From contig RQSC01000619.1 of assembly GCA_013416795.1 (NCBI GenBank), forward strand, positions 21,845 through 61,977: a stretch of 40,133 nt of DNA, read 5' to 3'. A program made the translations under genes and the position numbers. This document shows, piece by piece, positions 17,385 through 27,448 of the stretch; position 1 is the stretch's first letter, and each line of letters begins with the position of its first letter. Source of the stretch: Prasinococcaceae sp. CCMP 1430 (lineage: Eukaryota > Prasinodermophyta > Palmophyllophyceae > Prasinococcales > Prasinococcaceae). The notes beneath the pieces are model-generated. The model saw only the letters and a list, made by a program, of their open reading frames with translations, had not been told where the DNA came from and did not search any database.

Positions 17385-19797
17385 TCATGCGAGCGGGTTG
17401 CAGTTGCACACGAGCGCGCGCAGCCCGAGAGCGAGGAAACTGCCCATGCACAGGCCAATAGTCAGGAACAGCGCCATGAGCCCTCCTCCCTCGTCCCGAA
17501 GCGGCGGCGACAGCCTCTGCGGCGCGTGCATCATCGCTACGGCGCCGAGGTGGCCATTGGTGATCGCCATGACGATGACGAATACCACAGGGTACGCCGG
17601 CTGACCAAAGAGAACGGGCAGGACGCCGCCGTCGCCACCGCCAGCGGTGTCAACTGCGCACAAAAGGAAGAGTGGGATAAACCCCAGGCGCAGAGCGGCC
17701 AGTGCGAGCAGCCACAGGTCGGACGGCGCCTTCTTCGGCCACACGCCTGCTATGAAGCGGCCGAGCGTGTCACCCACGTTGAAGAGCACGAACATGACAG
17801 GAGTGAACATATCACCCGTGATGCGCGGGTCGATAGTCGTCTGCGAGGTCCCAATGGAGGCCACAACGCCTGGAAAGACGCTCAACGTCACCACGAAGAC
17901 CGCCCACGCCGTGCAGGCCGGCGCGCCGAGCCTTCGCACAATGGCCCGCGTGCGCACCCCATTGGTCGCAAGCGCCAGCGGGGCCACGTCGGCGTTCGCC
18001 GACACGTCAAGAGCCTGGCCCCAGCCCACGCCGACACGGAGACGCCTCTCATCATATGCTGACTCACCGGCGTCACCGCGCCAACTCCGCCAGCTCCGTG
18101 GTGACCGGTGCGAGGGTGGCGGTGGCGTATCCAGGGGGCCGTCATCCGAGGGAGTGTCCGTTTCCCACGGGCCGATGCCATGCCCCTGGCTATGCTTTGA
18201 CACGCGCGGCCCGCCGCGCGCGAGCGCGATCGCGGCACTCGTGTCTGAATCGTCGTCGCCCTCATCACTCAGCAGCAATGCCTCCAGATCGTCATGGCCG
18301 CGGCGCGTGCTTCCCAAGAGCGAGCGACTCCGCCGGGGGACCCCGCGAGTGCTCGCCGTGCGCTTCACGAAGCGCATGAAGCGCCCCCCCATCCACATGC
18401 TGTCCCTCTCCATTGCTGCACTCGTCGAGAGCTCGTCGGACAACGACGCCGCGGAAGACTGCGACGCCATTGAATCCTGGTGACGCAAGTCAGCCACCCG
18501 CCCGCGCGCCGAAGCTGGCCCTGCCGATGCCCCGTTGACATCCATGGGCACAGAGCCCGAGCGCGGCCTGCCCGCACCCCATTGCCTGCCGCCGGTGCCA
18601 TTGGCCCCACCTGGCGTGCCCTCGTGAGTTACCGCCCCCTCATCCTCGCTGAGTTGAGTCGAGATTGCTCTGCTACGCTGTGCGTTCTTCCTCGCGTGGT
18701 AGTGCGCGTACGGCAGCAGCGCCAGGCCCGCGAACCCGAGGATGCCCAGCCCGATGACGCCAACCGCAACGACGAAGTACATGAATGCGGGGCCTCGTAC
18801 GTCCTCGATGGTCGGCACCACGTGTGAGGGCGGCCTCAGCCACGACGTAGACGCGGCGGTGACGCTCACCGTCAGCCCTGCTATCCCCTGCCCCCCCATG
18901 AGCGCCTGCGTGTACTTGGGAGGAAAACGCGATGCCAGCCCGAAGACGCCGCCCTGGAGAAGCGCCGTCGCAGTGCCCGCCAGGACGAGCATGGCCGAGA
19001 TAGTGTAGAAGAGACTCTCTGGCGACAGCGCGTCGGTTTTGATGAAGTACGCCGTCATCCCGAACAAGAAGACATTCATGGCGAGCGGAAAGAGCACGCG
19101 CACACTCTCGCGCCATATTGGGCCGTACGTGCCTCTCAGCAGCATCCTACGACGCGCGCGCGCGAGGGAGTGAGTGTGTGTGTGGTGGTGGTGGTGGGGG
19201 AGAAGACGGAAGAGGGGGGCGACAGAAGGGGGGCAAAGAGTTCCGAAGAGCGCCCGCGAAGCCATGCGGGCGGGGTTGGAGCCGGATGTGTTCGAGACGC
19301 GCCATCCGGCGGACAGGCACGATCATGTTGCCATGTCAGCTATCTGGACGTGTCGGCGATTGGCTCTGTGACAGCGCTCGTGCTGTGCGCGGCAGCTGCA
19401 ACAGCGTGCGCGCGAATGGGCGCGAGTGCGGTGCTTAGTGCTGCGTCACCGCAGAGCGTTGCGGCGCGGGGGTGGATTTGGGTGGGGGCCGCAGGACTCA
19501 CCATCGCTGCGTCTGCGGGAAGAGCGTGAAAAGCCCGAGCACGAGCGTGTTGGCCGTCGTGAACGTGACCGCAAAGAGGTCCTCGAAGTTGGTCGCGTGC
19601 GGCGAGCCTTTGAAGCGCACGTAGAAGTACGACGACGCGTTGATGAACGCGTTCCATGGAAAGAGCATGCAGATGCCCATGACGGTGAAGATGACGTACA
19701 CCGCGTACAGCGTGTCCTCGGGCTCCGCCACGAGCCCATCGGCGCCGCCCATGCCGCTGCGTCGCCGCCGCTCTCGCGCGCCCGCGCCCGCCGCCAT
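17385..19797 (-). CDS. Equilibrative nucleoside transporter (ENT/SLC29 family)
   Basis: Two exons (19797-19502, 19146-17385) flank a 355-bp phase-2 intron with a C-rich CCACCAC/CACACA tract before its acceptor; about 685 residues. TM1 carries MGICMLFPWNAFINASSYF, the ENT signature PWN.FI. Later helices include VRVLFPLAMNVFLFGMTAYF, QGGVFGLASRFPPKYTQALM and GQGIAGL, typical of TM3 to TM5. About 11 membrane helices are expected: six before and five after an unusually long (~290-residue) charged Ser/Gly/Asp-rich cytosolic loop between TM6 and TM7. The family moves nucleosides or nucleobases down their gradient across plasma or organelle membranes. The first ATG (19797) overlaps the start codon of the opposite gene; the second in-frame ATG at 19752 would still keep TM1. 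Confidence 0.88.
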
Positions 19798-19798
19798 G
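19750..19798. promoter_or_regulatory. Overlapping head-to-head start codons
   Basis: The tetramer CATG at 19795-19798 gives an ATG on both strands: minus 19797-19795 (transporter) and plus 19796-19798 (RIIa/EF-hand gene). If the transporter uses its second ATG (19752), the two coding regions are only 43 bp apart. Either way each 5' leader and core promoter must lie in or over the other gene. Confidence 0.6.
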
Positions 19799-21384
19799 TC
19801 CGAGCGCTACCAGCGCACCTTCGCCATCCCGGAGGAGTTTCCCGCCCTGCTCAAGGACTTCACGCGCGAGATCCTGCGCACGCAGCCCGACAACCTGTAC
19901 GAGTACGGCGCGCGCTACTTTTCCGAGCTCGTCGATGCGCGCGCCGCTGCCGAGGCTGAGGCGGCGGAAGCGGAGGCGGCCGGGGAAGAGGGCGATGGCG
20001 AGCGCGATGTGCTCATGATGGACGACAACGAGCTGCAGGAGTACGTTCAAGAGCTCTTCATGGAGGCCGACACAGACAACTCGGGCACCCTCGACCACAA
20101 GGAACTCAAGGTGAGTTCTGAGGGCGGGCGCGGACCGACCGCGCTGGGTGCTGCGGCGGGCGCAGTGCCGCCGCAAAGCCGAACGCTTGCAAGCGGCGAC
20201 CGGTCAACGCGCTTGCTGCGAGCGCGGGCGCTGACACGCGCGTGCGCGCGCCGCGCCCTCCCGCGCGGTTGCAGGGTGTCCTGAGCACGGCGCGCCTGAA
20301 CATGTCGAAGGCGGACATTCGCGGTGTGATGGCCGAGTTCGACGCCAATGGTGACGGTGTGCTCGAGTACCGCGAGTTCCTCCCGGTGATGGTGCAGCTG
20401 ATCGGTGGGCTCAACGCGCGCAAGCGGGAGCGTGCGGCCACCGAGGAGGCCGAGGCCGAGCGCGAGGAAGTGGCCGCCGAGGTGACTGACATCCTGCTGC
20501 ACGGTATGCGCCAAGAGGATCTCGACGCGCTCATGACCAGCGTCTTCCAGGCGGCTGACGTTGATAACAACGGCTACCTTGACATGGGCGAGTTCCAGGC
20601 CTGTCTGAAGAGCGCGGAGCTAGGGCTCACGCGCAAGGAGATCAACACACTCATGGCGGAGGCAGACCTCAACGACGACGGCAAAGTTGCGTTCGAAGAA
20701 TTCGTGCCGCTTTGCTTCGACCTGCTCGTTGAAGTGTTCACGAAGGAGGCCACAGAGAGCTCCATTCGCGAATCGGCGAGCGCGCTCGAGCAATACCTCA
20801 TGGAAGGCTTCGCGGCCGTCGACTCATCCGGGACCGGCGCCATCTCGATCGGTAAGGCCCGCTCGGCGCTGACGCGCATGTCGCGGGCGGAGCTGGGGCT
20901 TACGAAGCTGCAGATCGGTGTGGTGCTGTCCGAGGCGGCAATCAACGGCAAGGGGGAGATCGCCTACGTTGAGTTCGTGCCAACTGCGGCGCGTATTTTG
21001 TACTCGCTGCTCGATAACGCTGAGCAGGAGAGGCGCATAGAGGCCATGGAGAAGATGGCGCGCACGGGGGGTGCACAGCTGCTGCGTGGATTCTCGCGAG
21101 AGACCGTCTTGTCGATCCTGTCGGCTGCGTTCAAGGAGGCCGACGCGGATGGGAACGGCTACCTCGACTACGATGAATTGCTTCGCGTGTTTGAAGCTCT
21201 GGGAACGTCCGAGCTTGGTCTGTCGGCGAATGAGACGGTCATGCTCTTGGCGACGGTCGACGCGGATGCGGATGGCCGCATCGACTACGGCGAGCTCGTC
21301 GAGTTCATGTTCTCTGCGCTGTGCCACCTCGAGAGGGAGAGCTTCATCGCCGCCGGCGGTGTGCCTGACATCGAGGAGCAGTGA
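19796..21384 (+). CDS. RSP7: RIIa-domain/EF-hand protein, radial spoke protein 7-like
   Basis: Two exons (19796-20110, 20275-21384) with a 164-bp phase-0 intron that falls inside the first EF-hand; about 474 residues. Residues ~8-48 are an RIIa dimerisation/docking domain (FAIPEEFPALLKDFTREILR, then QPDNLYEYGARYFSEL). Eight EF-hand loops follow. Six look able to bind calcium: DTDNSGTLDHKE, DANGDGVLEYRE, DVDNNGYLDMGE, DLNDDGKVAFEE, DADGNGYLDYDE and DADADGRIDYGE. Two are degenerate: DSSGTGAISIGK lacks the final Glu, and INGKGEIAYVE lacks the first Asp. This RIIa plus EF-hand plan is that of Chlamydomonas RSP7 in the axonemal radial spoke stalk, which implies motile flagella. An upstream in-frame ATG at 19640 lies in transporter coding sequence and lacks support. 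Confidence 0.8.
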
Positions 21385-21659
21385 GGGGCTGCGCAGTCAG
21401 AGGCACCTGCCCAGGGGGAGTAGTTGGAGTGAGGTATGGTTAGAAGCGCGCGCTGGGGGGACGAGATAAGATGTACAACGCCTTTGCCACACGCGCCCGC
21501 GCGCGTGCATAGGCGAGGGAGAATGGGGCCCACCCCTAGGTACAGTAGCTAGCCACAGCTCGCGCGCACGCGGGCACGGGCTCGGCCGCGCAGTGCAGCG
21601 GGGCAGTATCGTACACGCAGATATACATGGCTCACACGTGGGGATTCCTGCTGCCGCAA
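21385..21659. other. Convergent 3' spacer between RSP7-like and VPS36
   Basis: 275 bp with TGTACA at 21472 (88 nt past the plus-strand stop) and GTACAC near 21610 on the side of the minus-strand stop. No gene seen. Confidence 0.4.
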
Positions 21660-23567
21660 CTACCGAATGTCCGCAAAGAAGTTCCTGTGCCATCGCACGA
21701 CGCCAGCGCCAGCCTCGTCGCGGCAGAGCTTGCCGGTCCCCTCGGCCGCGCGCAGCATCTCGCGCGTGACTGCGGGGGGGCACGCGAGCACCATCGCCGC
21801 ATCCTCAGCGCTGAGGCCCTCCGAGCCATCGCCCATCGACTCAGCAAGTTCAACGAGGCGTGCGTGAAGGTCCTCCTGCGAAAAGCGCGCTGCGCACACG
21901 CACAACACGCCACCTTTGTCCCCATCCCCAGTCGTGCCACCAAAGGTCTGCAATGAGAGCGGCAGACCGAGCGTTTCCCAAAGCGAGCACGCTTGCAGCA
22001 GGTCTGCTGGAGACACGAGTTCGCTCCCACGCGCGCGGTTGTACACGCAGTACACCTCGGGCAGCGCCATGAGACCGCCAGCGTTGTCTAGCACGCGCGG
22101 CAGGAAGTCTGCAAGCTGGCGCGACAGCTCTTGGTGGTACATCGAACCCGCGCTGGTCTTTGTGACTGGCGACGCGAGCCCCAGCGTGAGCAGGAAGTCG
22201 CCCATCTCGGCCGTGGCAGCGGCCTCGGCGGCGTCCTCTGCACCTGCTCCCGAGGCTGCGGTGTCGCGCCGCTCAAAGCCGCGCATTTTGTCAGCGAGCG
22301 CCACAAGCTCCCGAGCGTGCTCCATGAGACTCGACAGGTCCGTGAATGCCTCCGATACGCTTGCGTTCGCTTGAGCCTCCTCCATGGACTGCTGTCGTAT
22401 GATGCCGCTGACGCCCGCCGACCTCGTCGTGAACGACGGCACCGGCGCCGAGCTCGCTGCTGACGTAGGGGGGGCGGGCACCGGCGTCTGGGGTGGCGGC
22501 AGCGGCGCAGCCTCGTCGCCGGGGATGGCCACTCCGAGCTCGCGAAGCTGCTCTATCTCATAGGCAGTCATGCCCGCCGCGCCCTCAGTCGCGTCCGAGC
22601 CCGCGGGAGCTGTTTGGGGCTGCTGATGCGGTAGCAGTGGCGGCTGCACCTGCGGCGACGCCGAACCAGTCACGTGAAGACCGAGCGCGCGCATCTGCTC
22701 GCATGCGCGCCGCGGGCGCCCGTCAGCAGCTTGCAAGTACCTACTCCTGTAAGCTCGCGCGCGTGGTCGTGGGTGGATGGTTGGGATGAACGGGGTTGCT
22801 CCTTCCTGCTAGCACGCACATACCTGTTCGATCTCATATTCGTTCAGGTCGTTGAGGTCGATGCCGGCCACCGAGGCGGAGGCCGCCCCGACTTGGGCGT
22901 TTGGGGCTGCTGCAGATGCCGCTCCCGAGACAGCAGCAGCAGCGGGAGACGGGGACGCGGCTGCGGCCGCACCGCGCTCCCATGCGCGCCTCTCGAGCGC
23001 GGCCTCAAGTGCTCGCGCGATGCCGCCGTGCCCCTTTTGAGTGAAGACAAATGTCGCCACCAGCGTGCCGGCGGGCACGGCGCTGCGAGGGAACGCGCGC
23101 GTGGGAGTCAATGGGGTGTGTCGGTAGTTGAGAAGGGCGCATTGTCAGTAGAAGCGCGCGAGTGAGCAGGGGCGCGGGCGAGCACGCAAGCCCACGCGCG
23201 TGGCGCGTTCCCACGTGCGCGCCTCTTGCACTCACCCGCCACCCCGCGCATACACGCGCAGCTTCTTCTTCCGCAGCTTTGTGGTGTTGATGAGACCGCT
23301 GTCGGGCTCGATGCGCGCGATGTCGCCGAGGCGCAGCGCCACGGCATCCGGGACGGCGCTATCACCAAGGGCGCCGTTGCCACCCGCAGCACCCGCGCGC
23401 GGTGAGAGCAGCACAGCGCGGTGCGATGTCACCACGAGGGCGCCGAGCGCTCTGGCCGCGCCCGCTCCCGCGCCCGCCACGCCCTCGAGGTCCGCCCGCA
23501 CGCTCGCCGCAGTCGCGAGCTCGACCTCGCCGTCCAGCAGCACCGCGCGCCCGGACGGCGTCGCCTG
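21660..23567 (-). CDS. VPS36: VPS36, ESCRT-II subunit with GLUE domain, 5' end in assembly gap
   Basis: Three exons are visible (23567-23236, 23082-22824, 22694-21660), joined in phases 2 and 0. Exon 1 encodes the first part of the GLUE/PH fold (LLDGEVELAT, GALVVTSHRAVLL, LRLGDIARIE), exon 2 the rest (AGTLVATFVFTQKG, ARALEAALERRAW). The long last exon carries the EAP30/VPS36 winged-helix part: AFTDLSSLMEHARELVALA, LASPVTK, MYHQELSRQLADFL, LPEVYCVYNRARGSELVSP, and the end GKLCRDEAGAG..RWHRNFF. ESCRT-II sorts ubiquitinated cargo into multivesicular bodies; the GLUE domain binds phosphoinositides and, in animals, ubiquitin. The linker holds two copies of a YEIEQ(M/L)R.LG motif. The start codon lies in the run of N. 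Confidence 0.88.
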
Positions 23568-23656
23568 NNNNNNNNNNNNNNNNNNNNNNNNNNNNNNNNN
23601 NNNNNNNNNNNNNNNNNNNNNNNNNNNNNNNNNNNNNNNNNNNNNNNNNNNNNNNN
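23568..23656. other. Assembly gap of 89 N
   Basis: A run of N falls between the two divergent genes VPS36 and the 4,6-dehydratase and hides both start codons and their common promoter. The real length may differ from 89 bp. Confidence 0.98.
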
Positions 23657-24800
23657 GGCGGCAGGGGCCGCGGGGACGGCGGCGGCGGGCGCGGACGCGC
23701 CGTGGGGGGGGCGTGAGGGCGCGTACGTGCCGCGGTGTGTGCTGGTGACGGGCGCCGCGGGCTTTATCGGTAGCCACTTCGCGGTACGGATGTGCCAGTC
23801 GTACCCGTCGGTCAAGGTGGTCGTGCTCGACAAGCTGGACTACTGCGCGTCGATGCGCAACCTCGACGCGTGCGCGGGGCTGCCCAACTTCAAGTTCGTG
23901 CAGGGCGACATCTGCTCGCCGGATCTGGTGACATACCTGCTCAAGAATGAGGGCATAGATACGATCATGCATTTCGCCGCCCAGTCGCACGTGGACAACT
24001 CCTTCGGCAACTCGATGGAGTTCACTCGCGCCAACATCTACGGCACCCACGTGCTGCTCGAGGCGTCCCGCGCGGCCGGTGACGCTGTGCGGCGCTTCGT
24101 GCATGTGTCCACCGACGAGGTCTACGGCGAGAACGAGCTCTACGACTGCGAGGACGACGCCAAGCACGAGGACGCCACTCTGGAGCCCACCAACCCGTAT
24201 GCGGCGTCCAAGGCCGCCGCAGAGATGCTCGTGAAGGCGTACCGCCGCTCATACGGCCTGCCCGTCATCGTCACCCGCTGCAACAACGTGTTTGGCCCTG
24301 GCCAATACCCTGAGAAGTTGATACCGAAGGTCGTGCTGCTCGCCAAGCGCGGCGCAAAGCTGCCCATCCACGGGGACGGCTCGGCCAAGCGCTCCTACCT
24401 CTACGTGGAGGACGTCGCGGAGGCGTACGATGCCGTCCTGCACATGGGAAAGCTCGGCGAGACGTACAACATCGGCACGCAGCACGAGGTGACTGTCGTC
24501 GATGTGGTGCGCATGATCTGCGGCGTGATGGGGGTCGATTTCGACGCGCAGGTGTCGCACGTGGCCGATCGCCCCTTCAACGATCAGCGCTACTACCTCA
24601 ACGCGAGAAAGCTCGAGAAGCTCGGCTGGACGCAGCGCACGTCCTGGGAGGAGGGCATGCGCAAGACCATCGAGTGGTATACGCGCGATGAGGTGAGCGA
24701 CGGCGGGTACTGGGAGTCGCTCGAAGATGCGCTCAACGCACACCCGACAGAGCCGGCAGAGGAGAACACCGCCGCCAAGCGCATGCGCCTAGGCGATTGA
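23657..24800 (+). CDS. UDP-glucose 4,6-dehydratase of the RHM N-domain type, 5' end in gap
   Basis: Extended short-chain dehydrogenase of about 380 visible residues. It has the NAD-binding GAAGFIGS loop, the dehydratase signature STDEVYGE with the catalytic Asp-Glu pair after Thr, and the Tyr-Lys pair in NPYAASKAAAEML. RPFNDQRYYLNARKLEKLGW is close to the form seen in the N-terminal domain of plant RHM enzymes, so UDP-glucose to UDP-4-keto-6-deoxyglucose (first step to UDP-rhamnose) is more likely than the bacterial dTDP substrate. The plant-type C-terminal epimerase/reductase domain is absent, so another protein should finish the pathway. The last residues, AKRMRLGD, are basic. The start codon is hidden in the run of N; the first visible residues are Ala/Gly-rich. 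Confidence 0.85.
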
Positions 24801-24926
24801 GACAGGCCATCCGCGCACGCGTGCATGCTTCCGCAAAGGTGGACAGAGACGCCACGAATAACCATACAAATCACATGCTTACACAAGTTTTACTACAAAA
24901 GTACAGCTGTCGGGGGGGCTCTAGGC
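24801..24926. other. Convergent 3' spacer
   Basis: 126 bp between the stops of the dehydratase and ATG7. It is AT-richer than its surroundings and contains ACAAAAGTACAG (24895-24906), a near copy of the ACAAAAGTACAG stretch at ~13349-13362 after the ARM-like gene. Probably holds the 3' processing signals of both transcripts. Confidence 0.4.
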
Positions 24927-27280
24927 TCACCAGTCATCGCCGCTGCCGCTGCCGCTCTCTGCATCCCAGTCGCAGTCTATCTCCGTCGCCTGACGCTGCA
25001 GCTCGGCCAGACCAGTGAGCTCCTCGAGGTACGCGGGCTCGTTGAACGCGCGCAGCAGGAACTCCTCGGGGGCGGCCTGGTACGCGGCGACCACCTTATC
25101 GGAGCAGGCCGTGCAGCAGTCGTACGCTGCGCCTGCCACAGGCAATTGCTGGAGCGAGCCGAGGAAGCCACGCAACTGGTGGGGCAGAGCTCCCAGTGGC
25201 GAGCGCGCGTCGCGCTCCTCGGCGGCCAGTCCACTAGCACCGCCACTGGCGGGCGCCGCCGCGCCCTCGGGGTGGTGCACCATCGCCACGAGCATCTCCA
25301 CAGCGAGCGCGCCCGCGATGGGGGCGAGGCCCGGCCGAGTGACCGTGCACTGCTGGTCGAGCGTGCGGTACTTGGTGGAGTCGAGCGGCGCCACGACATC
25401 GTTGCAGAAGTAGCATCCTAGGCGCGTGGTGCCGTCGGCCATCGCACGCCCAGCGCTCGAGGCGAGCGCTGCGTTGCGTTGCGCGGCGTCGTCGCCCGAA
25501 GGCGCGCTCCGCTGGGCGCATCCTGCGGCGACGCCATGGCGCATCACTGCGGTGTCGATGGGAAGCGCGGAGTCAGTTATTTGCCACACATGCGCGCGAC
25601 GGGGCGTCGAACATACGAAGGCAGGCGTCGCGCGCTTTCGAGCGCGCCTCCGAGGGGGCGCGCAAGGCCGCGCCTGCTCTATCCAGACGTACCGACGTAC
25701 GAGTCGAAGCCAAGTGCCGTGTTGAACATCGGCCGCCCCATCGCCGAGCAGAGCAGGGTGGGAAGCCAGCGGCTCTCACGCGTGTCCGTGAGCACAAACA
25801 CGGCGTCGTGCTCCTCGATGAGATTCCTCAACTTTGCCGCGCTGGCGAGCGCGGCGTTCGCCTCAGCGCCACCAGTCTCGCCAACATCGTGTCCCGGCAT
25901 GGGAATGTAGAGCTCGTGCGCGCAGGGGCGCGCCCCGGGGAATATTTTTGAGAGCGCCTCGGCGGCCGCCTCTGCCTTGGGCCTGCCGCCGTTCTTGCAG
26001 TCTTCGAAATTGTACAGACTTTGCCTCACAGGGTTCGAATAGGACACGCGAGCGCAGTCGGTGAGGGTCACGTGGCGCACGCCCCATGCGAGCAACCCAC
26101 GCGCCACCGCGCAGCCCAGCGTGCCTGCGCCGAGCAGCAGGCAACGCGTGCGCTGCAGCGCCTCCGTGTCGAGCTCAGGGAGCACTCGCCAGCGCATGAG
26201 CTTGAGGTTGAGGTCCGCCGCCTGCTCAGCGAGGCGCACGGGGTCCATGATGGCCCCGAGATCTGCCACGCGCGGCGCGGCCTTGCCCTTCGCGTTGCGC
26301 TCCCACGCGCGCCCGAGGCGCGGCATCGGTCCGTCGGTCGGTACATGCGGCACCTCGAGGTCCATGACGAGCGAGGTAGCCGCACACATGCGCCCGCGGG
26401 CCTCGCGCACACACAGCAGGCGCATCCTCGCCGACCCTCCCTCGGGCGCCCAGCGAGCGCCGGCAAGCGTGAGCAGGTTGCGCACGGGCCACGACGCCAC
26501 GCCGGGCTCCTCGCATGGGTCGAAGGCGGCCACCAGCAGGCGGCCATTGCTCGCGTCGTTGCCGTCGCGCAAGGCCTCGCCCGCCTCGGCGAGGCTCACC
26601 CGCGCCCATGAGCCGTCCTCACCGCGTATCAAGCCGCACGCGCCGAGCCCACCGCCGTCGGCCCCGTCGCGCATTGCCTCGGTATGCGCCGCGCGCCATT
26701 CGGCGACGGCGTCCGCAAGCGCTGCCGCGTCGACGCCGCAGTCGGAAGCCTCTTCGACGGCGCGTGACGCCAGCAGTTGGGCGGGATGCTCGAGCGCAAA
26801 GCACGGCGCTGCCAGCCAGTGGTAGAAGCGCCATTTCTTCAGGTCGGCGTGCGCGAGCATCGCGAACCGACCCAGCAGCCAGGGCGCGCGCTCGGCGGCG
26901 CCCGAGGTGATGTCGTCCCACAACCGCCCCGCGGCGCCCTTCACGAGCGCGGTGCGGTCAAACTCCTTGAACGCCTCCAGCGTGTTGACGTTCACGAGCA
27001 CGCCCGGCGCTGGGAAGCGGTTCGACGGGCATGCCGACGGGTCCGCCTCAACACCGCCGTCGCCGCTACTGCCGCTGGCGCCCGCAGCAGCGGCCGCGGT
27101 CGCGGCGGTGCCGAGCGCGCCCGACGAGACCTGCAGCAGTCGCGCGCCGGGCGCGGCGTGCGCGGCGAGCGCGAGCGGCCGCTCGCTCAGCCGCAGCGCG
27201 TCGAGCTTGAGCCGCGCGAGCTCCGCCCACAGCGCGACGTCCACGGACGACGCCCACGGCGAGAACTGCAGCGGTGCCAT
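24927..27280 (-). CDS. ATG7: ATG7, E1-like activating enzyme of autophagy
   Basis: Two exons (27280-25693, 25546-24927) with a 146-bp phase-1 intron that restores GFDSYV|VMRHG; about 735 residues. The N-terminal domain begins LQFSPWASSVDVALWAEL and contains VNVNTLEAFKEFDR. The adenylation domain has LNLKLMRWRVLP, the nucleotide loop LLLGAGTLGCAVARGL, and SNPVRQSLYNFEDC. LGCYFCNDVVAP is the zinc-binding pair. The catalytic cysteine is in RTLDQQCTVTRPGLAP (about Cys596). The C-terminus ends in an acidic stretch with a final Trp, as in ATG7 tails that hold ATG8. It activates ATG8 and ATG12 for conjugation in the cytosol. A Gly/Ala/Ser-rich insert lies at ~55-80. The ATG at 27280 gives the canonical N-terminus and is 168 bp from the divergent start of the GPCR-permease gene. 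Confidence 0.93.
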
Positions 27281-27448
27281 CTCTGCGCCCCGCGCGCTTC
27301 GGGAGGCGGCAGCAGGGCGCCGCGCCGCGCCTGCGCTGCCGCGCCTGCGCTGTGTGGCAGGGCCCGCGCTGCACGCCGAGCGTTTTTGTTTTTGTGACAG
27401 GTGGACCAGAGTCTGGCAGCCACGCGGACCCGCGCGGAGGCGCGACGC
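27281..27448. promoter_or_regulatory. Putative bidirectional promoter of ATG7 and the GPCR-permease fusion
   Basis: 168 bp separate the two divergent ATG codons. The only AT-rich element is GTTTTTGTTTTTGTGACAG at ~27381-27400. Its end also looks like a splice acceptor, so the plus-strand gene may have a short non-coding first exon. Shared regulation is inferred from the arrangement. Confidence 0.45.

Noticed and set aside
19640-19795. Upstream in-frame ATG for the RIIa/EF-hand gene at 19640
   Set aside because: The added residues are antisense to transporter TM1 and have no RIIa-family similarity; the ATG at 19796 directly precedes the domain.
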